Shown here: piece after piece, positions 1 through 5,471 of the stretch
Position numbering within the stretch: position 1 is the first letter of the stretch
Layout of the letters: every line of letters starts with the position of its first letter
DNA from: an uncultured bacterium
GTDB taxonomy: Bacteria; Desulfobacterota; Binatia; HRBIN30
Length of the DNA: 5,471 bases
Direction of reading: 5' to 3'
Assembly (NCBI GenBank): GCA_937975525.1
Contig: CALJUJ010000030.1
Span: 1 to 5,471 of the forward strand
The notes under the pieces: model-generated
The model's input: the letters and a program-made list of their open reading frames with translations, nothing else
Database searches by the model: none
Told to the model about the DNA's origin: nothing
Program-made: the position numbers and the translations under genes

Positions 1-274
1 CGAAGTCGCCATCGGTCATGTCGTTGCCGACGGCCTCGAGCGCGTTGAACACGGGGCTCACGGTCGCGTAGTGCATCATCGAGCCCTGCCACTCGGCGTA
101 TTGGCGCGGATGACAGGAGGCGCACTCGTCAGGGTGCGCGAACGACGCCGGGGCGGCGACGGGATTGGCGCCGGGGCCCTCCCCGGCGCAAGCGGACTGC
201 AGTACACAGGCGAAAAGGAGTCCGACCCAGGAACGGGAAGCGGCGGTGGGGATGCGCGGCGGGACGGAGGCCAT
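1..274 (-). CDS. Exported multiheme-type cytochrome c, N-terminal part (cut by window edge)
   Basis: The reverse strand is open from an ATG at 274 to the window edge, giving 91 residues. A hydrophobic segment near residues 16-28 (SWVGLLFACVLQSA) follows an arginine-containing N-terminus and ends at Cys29. This is either a degenerate lipobox (LQSAC) or an ordinary signal-peptidase site, so the protein is exported and may be a lipoprotein. A haem c attachment motif CASCH sits at 51-55, followed by QYAEW (58-62), SMMH (65-68) and SPVF (73-76). That spacing is typical of cytochrome c554-like multiheme proteins, in which a second CxxCH usually follows about where the window ends. Only one haem motif is actually visible. 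The expected role is periplasmic or outer-membrane electron transfer. An in-frame GTG at 295 is an alternative start; neither start has a good ribosome binding site. The gene is divergent from the barrel protein at 586. Confidence 0.75.
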   Translation of the reverse strand, partial: MASVPPRIPTAASRSWVGLLFACVLQSACAGEGPGANPVAAPASFAHPDECASCHPRQYAEWQGSMMHYATVSPVFNALEAVGNDMTDGDF

Positions 275-314
275 GTGCGGCGCGGATGGTAGCACTCCGA
301 CGGGGGAAATCCAG

Positions 315-358
315 GATTCCACGATCCCACAGATTCCATGATCCCACGTATGGGAATC
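315..358. repeat. Cluster of 8-bp GATYCCAY repeats with an inverted copy
   Basis: Four direct 8-bp units follow one another: GATTCCAC (315-322), GATCCCAC (323-330), GATTCCAT (332-339) and GATCCCAC (340-347), with one extra A between the second and third. After GTA, an inverted unit TGGGAATC (351-358) pairs with them. Equivalently, the cluster is a 16-bp direct repeat with 15 of 16 bases identical, ending in a dyad (TCCCA/TGGGA around CGTA). Its place between divergent genes fits a multi-site operator, but a degenerate tandem repeat with no function is equally possible. Confidence 0.6.
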
Positions 359-520
359 GGCATGGCCATCGCTCGCGCAAGCGGGGCATCGACGCCGGCC
401 GGGATCGGCCTGACGCACTGCGTCGAGTGCGGCACGCTGATTGCTCGACACCCTCGTCGGTAATCCGAGGGAAGCGCCAGGAATCCATCGGGAAGCAGGC
501 AGACGAGAGGCCGACGACCA

Positions 521-562
521 CAAGCGTGCGTCATGGCGTTTTCCGGGAGGAGCGCACGCTTG
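521..562 (+). promoter_or_regulatory. Long-armed inverted repeat in the leader of the barrel protein gene
   Basis: CAAGCGTGCG (521-530) and CGCACGCTTG (553-562) form perfect 10-bp arms around a 22-base loop. The structure ends 8 bases before the AAAGGA ribosome binding site of the gene at 586. No T-run follows, so it is not a standard intrinsic terminator. The arm centres are 32 bp apart, close to three helical turns, so it could be a two-site operator in DNA or a hairpin in the mRNA leader. The loop contains an ATG (533) opening an 18-codon frame whose TGA (587-589) overlaps the downstream start codon. The repeat is directly visible; any role is inferred. Confidence 0.5.
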
Positions 563-585
563 GGTATCGGGAAAGGAATCGACGG

Positions 586-1515
586 ATGAAGTGGATGACG
601 TGGTGCGCGGCGGCGGTGATCGGCTTGAGCTGTTGCATCGGCAAGCCGGCACGGGGCGCGAACGGGCTCGACGAGTTCATCAGCCCGGTGACGAGCTTCA
701 CGAACTTCGAAGACCCGCGGCCGACGACGGAAGCGCGCCCGATCTTCATGGTGCACTCCCTCAGCGACGAGCTGAAACTCGGCGACGTGCGCGTCGGCAA
801 CGGCGGCGAAGCCTATTTGATCGCCCTGCAGCTGCGCTACGCGGTCACCGATCGCCTGGCGCTGATCGCGACGAAGGACGGCTACGTGTGGCTGCGACCG
901 GACGAGGAGATCCCGGGAGCGCTGACGCACGACGACGGCTTTGCGAACCTGGCCTTCGGACTGAAGTACGCGTTCATTCTCGAGCCCGAGAAGCGCCGGA
1001 TCGCGACGATCGGGTTTCGCTACGAGGCACCATCGGGTGATGCCGGGGTGCTGCAAGGAAAGGTCTATCGCATCGACGGGGTCGACGAGCGCGGCAAGGG
1101 CGTGGTCAACCCGTTCCTGTCGACGGGGATCGGCGTCGACCGCTTCCATTTCCTCGGCTACGCCGGGGTGCGTGCGGCGCTGGACGACGTCGACTCGTCG
1201 TTCTTCGACCTGTCGCTTCACGGCGACTACCAGATCGGCAACTTCTACCCGCTGGTGGAGATCAACTGGGTGCAGACGATCGACGGCGGCCGACGCCTGC
1301 CGCTCAACGGCGAGGGGTTCGACGTGCTCAATCTGGGCAGTGTCGACGGCGAGGACCGCGGAGTGGTGACGGCGGGCGTGGGCGCCCGCTACCGGCTCGC
1401 CTCGTTCGACCCGGTCGATCTCGATTTCGGCGCCGCGGTGGAGTTTCCGCTCACGGACCGCGAGGACATTTTCAACCTGCGTGTGACGACCGACGTGGTC
1501 ATTCGGCTTCGTTGA
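586..1515 (+). CDS. Predicted outer-membrane beta-barrel protein
   Basis: This 309-residue protein begins with a signal peptide: Lys2, a hydrophobic stretch at about residues 5-19, then a KPARGA cleavage region with likely cutting after Ala25. The mature part alternates polar and hydrophobic or aromatic residues in short runs separated by Gly/Asp-rich turns, for example around LIALQLRYAV, GLKYAFIL, FHFLGYAGVRAAL and LSLHGDYQIG, and it ends in VTTDVVIRLR. That pattern is typical of small outer-membrane barrels. The usual terminal aromatic residue is absent. I do not recognise a specific family, so porin, transporter-like or structural roles all remain open. The ATG at 586 was chosen over the open frame reaching back to 286 because AAAGGA lies 8 bases upstream and the signal peptide begins there. 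The gene ends in its own terminator and is divergent from a cytochrome c gene. Confidence 0.7.
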   Translation: MKWMTWCAAAVIGLSCCIGKPARGANGLDEFISPVTSFTNFEDPRPTTEARPIFMVHSLSDELKLGDVRVGNGGEAYLIALQLRYAVTDRLALIATKDGYVWLRPDEEIPGALTHDDGFANLAFGLKYAFILEPEKRRIATIGFRYEAPSGDAGVLQGKVYRIDGVDERGKGVVNPFLSTGIGVDRFHFLGYAGVRAALDDVDSSFFDLSLHGDYQIGNFYPLVEINWVQTIDGGRRLPLNGEGFDVLNLGSVDGEDRGVVTAGVGARYRLASFDPVDLDFGAAVEFPLTDREDIFNLRVTTDVVIRLR

Positions 1516-1535
1516 GCATCGTTTCAATGGAAAGG

Positions 1536-1564
1536 AGCCCGGCTGCACGGCGGCCGGGCTTTTT
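1536..1564 (+). terminator. Intrinsic terminator of the barrel protein gene
   Basis: AGCCCGGC (1536-1543) and GCCGGGCT (1553-1560) form a perfect 8-bp GC-rich stem with a 9-base loop, followed directly by TTTT (five T in a row counting the last stem base). It begins 20 bases after the stop codon of the barrel protein gene. Upstream A residues could pair with the T-run and lengthen the stem. It separates that gene transcriptionally from the P450 that follows. Confidence 0.88.
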
Positions 1565-1573
1565 CCGCGGCGC

Positions 1574-1603
1574 TGGACAAACAAACGTTTGTTTCAGTAA
1601 AGA
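1574..1603 (+). promoter_or_regulatory. Possible P450 promoter overlapping a palindromic operator
   Basis: Because the terminator lies just upstream, the P450 needs its own promoter within about 70 bp. TGGACA (1574-1579) resembles a -35 box, and TAAAGA (1598-1603), 18 bases on, is a weak -10 match. The perfect palindrome at 1579-1594 fills the spacer, where a bound repressor would block RNA polymerase. The boxes are only partial matches to the consensus, so the promoter call is tentative. Confidence 0.35.
1579..1594. promoter_or_regulatory. Perfect 16-bp palindrome, TetR-type operator candidate
   Basis: AAACAAACGTTTGTTT is identical to its own reverse complement and is AT-rich in an otherwise very GC-rich region. 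It lies 39 bases before the P450 start codon. Size, symmetry and position fit the operators of TetR-family repressors, which often control P450 and lipid-metabolism genes. No regulator gene is present in the window, so the family assignment is inference. Confidence 0.6.
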
Positions 1604-1633
1604 AGGGCGCGCGCACCGCGGAAAGGCAACACC

Positions 1634-2845
1634 ATGGACGTCAACGTGCTCGACCCATCCTTCTTCCACGGAGATCCGCACGCCGCCTACGCGTGGCTCC
1701 GCGACAACGATCCCGTCGCCTGGGACGAGAGAAACCAACTCTGGCTCCTCTCTCGCTACGCCGACGTCGCCTACGCCTCCAAGAACCCGAAGATCTTCTG
1801 CTCCGGACAGGGCGTCATGGTCGACGTCGACATCCCCATCTCCATCGTCACCATGGACGACCCGGAGCATACGCTCATGCGGCGGATCGTCAGCCGCGGC
1901 TTCACCCCGAAGATGATCGCGCCCCTCGAAGACAAGATTCGCGATCTCGCGCGAGCGTCCATCGCCAACCTCGCCGCACGCGGACGCTGCGACTTCGTCC
2001 AGGAGGTCGCCGTTCCCATTCCTCTGATGGTCATCGCCGAGATGATCGGCATCCCTCCCGCCGACCGCGACACCTTCTGGCAGTGGTCGGACACCATGAT
2101 CGCTGCCGCCGGTCAGTACGACAACCCCGAGATCCTCGAGAAGGCCACCAACGCCTACGTCGCCTACGCCTCGTACCTGACGGCGATCTTCGAAGAGCGC
2201 CGGCGCCACCCACGCGAGGACATCGTCAGCAAGCTCCTCGTCGCCGAAGGCGAAGGCCGACTCAGCCGCGACGCCGAGCTGCTCGAAGCCGACGACCTCA
2301 TCCAGTTCATGACGCTGCTCCTCGTCGCCGGCAACGAGACCACCCGCAACGCCATCAGCGGTGGACTCCTCGCTCTGATTCAGCACCCCGAGGAGCTCGC
2401 CAAGCTGCGCGCCGCTCCGGAGCTGCTGCCGCTCGCCGTCAACGAGATCATCCGCTGGGTGTCGCCGATCATCGCCTTCCGCCGCACCGCCACCTGCGAC
2501 ACCGAGGTGGGCGGACGGAAGATCCGCGCCGGCGACAAGGTCGTCCTGCTCTACCAGTCGGCCAACCGCGACCCCGCCGCCTGGAGCGACCCCGACGTCT
2601 TCCAGATCGATCGTGTCGCCAACGAGCACCTCGCCTTCGGGATCGGCACCCACTTCTGCCTCGGCGCCAACCTCGCACGGCAGGAGATCCGGATCGTGCT
2701 CGAAGAGACGCTCTGGCGCCTGAGCGACATTCGCCTCGACCCGACGCAACCGCCGCAGCGCGTGTCATCGCCGCTCGTCTACGGACTCGAGTCCCTGCCC
2801 ATCGAGTTCCGAGCCGATCTCGAGTCCCAGGCCGCCGCCAGCTGA
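1634..2845 (+). CDS. Cytochrome P450 monooxygenase, CYP142/CYP125-like
   Basis: This is a complete 403-residue soluble bacterial P450 that uses O2 and electrons from redox partners to hydroxylate a hydrophobic substrate. The I-helix oxygen-activation motif AGNETT is at 232-237, the K-helix ExxR is Glu271-Arg274, a DPDVF segment precedes the haem loop, and the haem-binding loop FGIGTHFCLG starts at 335 with the thiolate ligand Cys342. The MDDPEH segment, HLAFGIGTHFCLG and the C-terminal GLESLPIEF resemble, from memory, the mycobacterial CYP142/CYP125 steroid-oxidising enzymes; the substrate here is unknown and could be a steroid, terpenoid or fatty acid. The ATG at 1634 has GGAAAGG about 7 bases upstream and begins where the family normally begins. 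No ferredoxin or reductase gene is in view. Expression probably depends on the palindrome-containing promoter upstream. Its third codon positions are rich in C compared with the barrel protein gene. Confidence 0.95.
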   Translation: MDVNVLDPSFFHGDPHAAYAWLRDNDPVAWDERNQLWLLSRYADVAYASKNPKIFCSGQGVMVDVDIPISIVTMDDPEHTLMRRIVSRGFTPKMIAPLEDKIRDLARASIANLAARGRCDFVQEVAVPIPLMVIAEMIGIPPADRDTFWQWSDTMIAAAGQYDNPEILEKATNAYVAYASYLTAIFEERRRHPREDIVSKLLVAEGEGRLSRDAELLEADDLIQFMTLLLVAGNETTRNAISGGLLALIQHPEELAKLRAAPELLPLAVNEIIRWVSPIIAFRRTATCDTEVGGRKIRAGDKVVLLYQSANRDPAAWSDPDVFQIDRVANEHLAFGIGTHFCLGANLARQEIRIVLEETLWRLSDIRLDPTQPPQRVSSPLVYGLESLPIEFRADLESQAAAS

Positions 2846-2860
2846 CGCCCGCGCGCCACG

Positions 2861-3754
2861 CTAGCCGGCGACGGTCAGTGCCGCCGGCCGGACCCTCCAG
2901 CTCGCCGCTCCCGAAGCGAACGTCTCGCCGTCGAGGTCGAACGGCGGCAGGGGATCGATGGGCTCGAACCGGATCTCGCGTCCCCGAACGTAGCGCACGG
3001 ACGGATGCTCGAGGTGGGTGCCGCGATAGAGCTGGGGCATGCGCAGCAGCACGCGCAGCGTGCCGATCGCCGGGACGACGACGACATCGGCGAGCCCGTC
3101 GTCGAGGCGCGCCTGCGGCGTGATGCGCATTCCGCGTCCGAACGTCGTGCCGTTGCCGATGGCGGCCAGAAAGATCGCTCCCGAGAAGAACGGTGCGCCG
3201 TCGACCTGGATGCGACAGCGGGCCGGCTGGTACTGCCGCAGCGCGCGTAGCGTCGCCTGCAAATAGGCCAAGGCGCCCCGCGTCGGCATGGCGTTGACCA
3301 TCGCGTCGACGAGCCCCGAAAGCCCCGCCGACGCGACGTTGATGACGTACCGCTCGCGACCGTCGTCCGTGCGCAGCTCGAGCACGTCGATGCGGCGGGC
3401 GGGACGCGTGCGAATCCGCGCCAGCCCCTCCTCCGCCCGGCGCGCCAACCCCAGGGTGCGTGCGAGGTCCGACCCGGTGCCGGCGGGCACGATCCCGAGC
3501 ACGACGCGTTCGCCCGCGTTGCCGGCGAGGATCTCGTTGGCGGCCAGATGGATCGTGCCGTCTCCGCCGACGACGACGATCCGCTCGATACCGTCGTTCA
3601 AACAGGCGCGAAGCCGCTCCGACGCTTGGTCGGGCGTATCGGTCTCGACGACCTGCTCGGCGGCGAAATCGGAATGGCTCGCGACCGCGCGCTGCCAGAC
3701 ATCGCGCGCGCGGCCGGAAGCGGCGGCGCGGTTGACGACGACGGCGGTACGCAT
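2861..3754 (-). CDS. Diacylglycerol kinase-family lipid kinase
   Basis: This 297-residue protein matches the catalytic fold shared by bacterial DgkB and YegS-type lipid kinases and by sphingosine and ceramide kinases, which transfer phosphate from ATP to a lipid hydroxyl. The nucleotide-binding GGDGT is at 63-67, PAGTGSDLAR at 90-99, DDGLADV at 218-224, and LDGE at 274-277 near the C-terminus. The length is normal, and there are no membrane segments, so it is probably cytoplasmic or peripheral. The motifs do not tell which lipid is used: diacylglycerol, a sphingoid base, or another. The ATG at 3754 lies 5 bases after the stop of the sulfotransferase and has no clear ribosome binding site, which suggests translational coupling. 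Its stop is only 15 bp from the stop of the converging P450, and I see no T-tailed hairpin between them. Confidence 0.9.
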   Translation of the reverse strand: MRTAVVVNRAAASGRARDVWQRAVASHSDFAAEQVVETDTPDQASERLRACLNDGIERIVVVGGDGTIHLAANEILAGNAGERVVLGIVPAGTGSDLARTLGLARRAEEGLARIRTRPARRIDVLELRTDDGRERYVINVASAGLSGLVDAMVNAMPTRGALAYLQATLRALRQYQPARCRIQVDGAPFFSGAIFLAAIGNGTTFGRGMRITPQARLDDGLADVVVVPAIGTLRVLLRMPQLYRGTHLEHPSVRYVRGREIRFEPIDPLPPFDLDGETFASGAASWRVRPAALTVAG

Positions 3755-3759
3755 GAGGC

Positions 3760-4704
3760 TCAGGCCGACCGCCGCGGAGCCGCGCCGTCGGCGGGGAGGA
3801 AACGCACCTGCAGCTCCTTCATGAGCTGCCGCGTCTGCGGCATGAGCCAGCTCGCCGACATGCGCTCCGCCCAGTCGTACGCGGGTTTGCTGTCGATCGT
3901 CTGGTGGGTGTGGAAGTTCGGATCGCCGAGATGAGGGTTCATCTCCGGGCGATCACCACCGAACTCGAGCACGTTCGGCTCCTCGCTGAGACCCATCGCA
4001 CGGCACACCTGCAGAATCGTCGCCTCCGGTTCGCGCACGAGATCCTCGAAGTAGATCGTCGTCTGCTGGTCGCCCGGCACCGTGGCCAGGAACTGGCGGA
4101 AGTTGCGGTTCTGCTGGACCCATTTCGCTTCACGCTTGCGCGCGAGTGCTTCGCTGGCACCGTTGATGCGACGCAGGACGCCGGTGAACTGAGCCAGCAA
4201 GCGGCGATGCAAGGGCCCCTGCTCGGCCCGCTCGCGCTTCTCGCGATCCTTGATGCGCAGGTGCGAATCGATCACGCCGAGCGGATGGCGCACGATGCGC
4301 AGATAGTACGGCTCGAGCTCGCGTGAGCGCTCGAGGGTGGCCATCTCGTTGCCGTAGGCAGGCGTCTTGTCGACGAGGATACCGGCAGGCGGCAGGTACT
4401 CGAACAGCTTGCGGTAGACGTCGGCCGTCGAAAGCGTCGCCAGCATCGAATCGAGCTCTTCCGGCGATTTCGGGTGCCCGACGAGCTCGAAGTACTCGAG
4501 CAAGCTGTGCATCGCGACCGACTTGCGCGAGCGCCAGTCATCGTACTCGACGTAGCGCATCAAGAACATCTCCGACGGCGATACGAGGCGGCTGTGGCGC
4601 CCCAAGGTGAAGCGCATCAGCGTCGAGCCGGAGCGCTCCGAGCTCAACACCAACAACAAGCGCGCATGCCCACGCTGGGCCCAGGGGGTGACGTCCACGG
4701 CCAT
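3760..4704 (-). CDS. PAPS-dependent sulfotransferase
   Basis: This 314-residue protein carries the two PAPS-binding signatures of sulfotransferases: the 5'-phosphosulfate loop SSERSGSTL (21-29) and the 3'-phosphate-binding segment with Arg139 and Ser147 in RHPLGVIDS (139-147). It also has SPSEMF (42-47), DKTPAY (112-117), YFEDLVREPE (218-227) and GDPNFHTHQTID (260-271). These extra blocks recall sulfotransferase domains embedded in some modular polyketide synthases, but here the enzyme stands alone. The expected reaction is transfer of sulfate from PAPS to a hydroxyl of an unknown, possibly lipidic, acceptor. The start at 4704 is set by GGAGGA 4 bases upstream and by the P-loop near the N-terminus; the same frame stays open to 5352, but that extension is antisense to the SDR and lacks recognisable protein character. 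A tight junction with the lipid kinase marks a two-gene operon. Confidence 0.9.
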   Translation of the reverse strand: MAVDVTPWAQRGHARLLLVLSSERSGSTLMRFTLGRHSRLVSPSEMFLMRYVEYDDWRSRKSVAMHSLLEYFELVGHPKSPEELDSMLATLSTADVYRKLFEYLPPAGILVDKTPAYGNEMATLERSRELEPYYLRIVRHPLGVIDSHLRIKDREKRERAEQGPLHRRLLAQFTGVLRRINGASEALARKREAKWVQQNRNFRQFLATVPGDQQTTIYFEDLVREPEATILQVCRAMGLSEEPNVLEFGGDRPEMNPHLGDPNFHTHQTIDSKPAYDWAERMSASWLMPQTRQLMKELQVRFLPADGAAPRRSA

Positions 4705-4990
4705 GACTTCCTCCGAAAGATCGTGACGAGTAGCACGCCCCAGGTGGCATCGGAAGCCGCAGGACGTGGTCAAGAGTGTCCCCGTTCGGTTGTTGCAGCG
4801 GGCACGCGGACCGAAGGCAAGCGTGCCCATGTTGCGGAAGCGCCCTGCAGGCCGCACCGCGGCGATGGGGACCTCCTTCGTTCGCTCCAACGACAGTCGA
4901 CACGCCACAGCACCGCGTGGCCGCGGTCGACAGCCGCCGAGGGATCGCGCTACACGCAGGTCACGCCATACCGGGAGGCACCGAATCGAC
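4705..4990. promoter_or_regulatory. Divergent intergenic region (sulfotransferase / SDR)
   Basis: About 286 bp separate the divergent starts and must hold both promoters. On the minus strand GGAGGA (4714-4709) is the sulfotransferase ribosome binding site, and TTGACC (4773-4768) is a possible -35 box without a good -10 partner. On the plus strand GGGAGG precedes the SDR start at a long spacing of about 12 bases. Inverted repeats occur at 4785-4828 and, imperfectly, at 4896-4931 (GTCGAC outer arms, GCCAC/GTGGC inner arms). Frames that cross the region are not convincing genes. Confidence 0.5.
4785..4828. repeat. Two interlocking inverted repeats
   Basis: GGGCACGC (4800-4807) pairs perfectly with GCGTGCCC (4821-4828). 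TTCGGT (4785-4790) pairs with ACCGAA (4810-4815), which lies in the loop of the first stem, so the two stems interlock in the order expected of an H-type pseudoknot if transcribed. In DNA they would be overlapping dyads. The complementarity is plain, but in such GC-rich sequence part of it may be chance. Confidence 0.4.
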
Positions 4991-5471
4991 ATGGGATTCT
5001 TCGCTGGAAAAGTAGGCTGGGTCACCGGCGGCGGCAGCGGCATCGGCCACGCCGTCGCACTCGAGCTGGCGCGCCAGGGAGCGGACGTCGCGGTGTCGGG
5101 ACGTCGCGTCGAACGCCTCGAGGAGACCGTCGCGGCCATCCGCGCCCTGGGCACGCGTGGGCTCGCCGTCGCCTGTGACGTCGGCGACGACGCCGACGTC
5201 GCGCGTGCAGTCGCCGACGTCGTCGACGCTCTCGGGCGCATCGACGTCGTCGTCGCCAACGCGGGGTTCTCGGTCATGGGTCGCCTGGAAGCACTCAGCG
5301 ACGCGGAGTGGCGCCGGCAGATCGACATCAACGTGCACGGCATCGTCCGCACCGCTCGTCACGCGCTCCCCGAGCTTCGCAAGCCGGGCGGCCGCCGCGC
5401 GGTGGTCGGCAGCGTCTCCGGCCAGCTCTGCATTCCCGGCGGGTCGGCGTACAGCGCATCGAAGTTCGCGG
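4991..5471 (+). CDS. Classical short-chain dehydrogenase/reductase, N-terminal part (cut by window edge)
   Basis: The first 160 residues of an NAD(P)-dependent oxidoreductase are present; the family is usually about 250 residues. The cofactor-binding TGGGSGIG is at 12-19, NAG at 90-92, a catalytic-type Asn at 114 in DINVHG, Ser141 in GSVSG, and the active-site YSASK at 154-158 with Tyr154 and Lys158. The Ser-Tyr spacing of 13 is standard. Arg38-Arg39 after the second strand (SGRR) suggests a preference for NADPH. The substrate cannot be read from the sequence; the family acts on alcohols and ketones including steroids, sugars and acyl intermediates. The start at 4991 places the Rossmann motif at the normal distance, though the nearest GGGAGG is rather far upstream. 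The gene is divergent from the sulfotransferase and continues beyond the window. Confidence 0.92.
   Translation, partial: MGFFAGKVGWVTGGGSGIGHAVALELARQGADVAVSGRRVERLEETVAAIRALGTRGLAVACDVGDDADVARAVADVVDALGRIDVVVANAGFSVMGRLEALSDAEWRRQIDINVHGIVRTARHALPELRKPGGRRAVVGSVSGQLCIPGGSAYSASKFA

Larger units (their letters stand above)
275..585. other. Divergent intergenic region (cytochrome c / barrel protein)
   Basis: About 310 bp without a convincing gene separate the two divergent starts, so it should hold both promoters and the 5' leader of the barrel gene. It contains the GATYCCAY repeat cluster (315-358), a small inverted repeat CCCTCG/CGAGGG (451-456 and 466-471), a GTCGAG/CTCGAC pair (422-427 and 444-449) and the long-armed inverted repeat at 521-562. 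Reading frames cross it on both strands, but they lack ribosome binding sites and recognisable protein content. I could not identify convincing -35/-10 boxes. Confidence 0.6.

Noticed and set aside
451..520. Possible cobalamin-type or other riboswitch before the barrel gene
   Set aside because: Short hairpins and GGGAAG-like words are present, but I could not match the conserved core of any riboswitch class.
76..1584. Long minus-strand frame of about 502 residues opposite the barrel protein gene
   Set aside because: It runs through the terminator and intergenic region, overlaps the cytochrome gene in another frame, and shows no recognisable domain.
1499..2749. Long minus-strand frame of about 416 residues opposite the P450
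   Set aside because: It mirrors a strongly supported P450 gene. The composition (Val, Gly, Asp, Glu and Arg-rich, no motifs) is typical of an antisense shadow in GC-rich DNA.
2842..2878. CTGAC/GTCAG inverted repeat between the converging P450 and lipid kinase ends, as a bidirectional terminator
   Set aside because: The arms are only 5 bp with a long loop and no T-tracts on either side.
1693..3123. Plus-strand frame of about 476 residues overlapping the P450
   Set aside because: Extremely Arg-rich, out of frame with the P450, and it runs into the opposite-strand lipid kinase; no plausible protein.
4896..4931. GTCGAC...GTCGAC imperfect dyad upstream of the SDR as an operator
   Set aside because: The outer and inner arms are offset and interrupted, and such GC-rich words are expected by chance here; only mentioned within the intergenic region.
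4705..5352. N-terminal extension of the sulfotransferase reading frame on the minus strand
   Set aside because: It is antisense to the SDR, low in complexity and rich in Ser, Arg, Thr and Ala. The strong ribosome binding site and normal family N-terminus are at 4704.

Overview
The window looks like a stretch of chromosome from a GC-rich, Gram-negative bacterium. The evidence is a predicted outer-membrane beta-barrel protein with a signal peptide, an exported c-type cytochrome and strongly G/C-biased third codon positions. A deltaproteobacterial, myxobacterial or Binatota-like source is plausible, but that is a guess from gene content, because no phylogenetic marker is present. There are six protein-coding genes, two of them cut by the window edges. 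I found no RNA gene, CRISPR array, insertion sequence or attachment site.

Layout, left to right. (1) At 1-274 (minus) is the N-terminal part of an exported multiheme-type cytochrome c. (2) A divergent intergenic region of about 310 bp carries a cluster of 8-bp GATYCCAY repeats and a long-armed inverted repeat. (3) At 586-1515 (plus) is a predicted outer-membrane beta-barrel protein, closed by a clear intrinsic terminator. (4) A short promoter region with a perfect 16-bp palindrome leads into a cytochrome P450 at 1634-2845 (plus), with all signature motifs intact and similarity to the CYP142/CYP125 group. (5) Converging on it, 15 bp away, is a two-gene minus-strand unit: a PAPS-type sulfotransferase (3760-4704), then a diacylglycerol-kinase-family lipid kinase (2861-3754) starting 5 bp after the sulfotransferase stop. 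(6) A divergent intergenic region of about 286 bp with interlocking inverted repeats leads to the first 160 residues of a classical short-chain dehydrogenase/reductase (4991 to the right edge, plus).

How the genes may work together. The left pair (cytochrome c and barrel protein) points to the cell envelope and perhaps electron transfer. The right group (P450, sulfotransferase, lipid kinase, SDR) consists of enzymes that hydroxylate, oxidise or reduce, sulfate and phosphorylate hydrophobic molecules, so modification of a lipid, steroid or terpenoid is a reasonable but unproven theme. Only the sulfotransferase-kinase pair has direct evidence of co-expression. All recognised proteins belong to known families, and I see no clearly unprecedented system. 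The most interesting points are the sulfotransferase-lipid kinase pair, the palindrome inside the P450 promoter, and the two structured intergenic regions.
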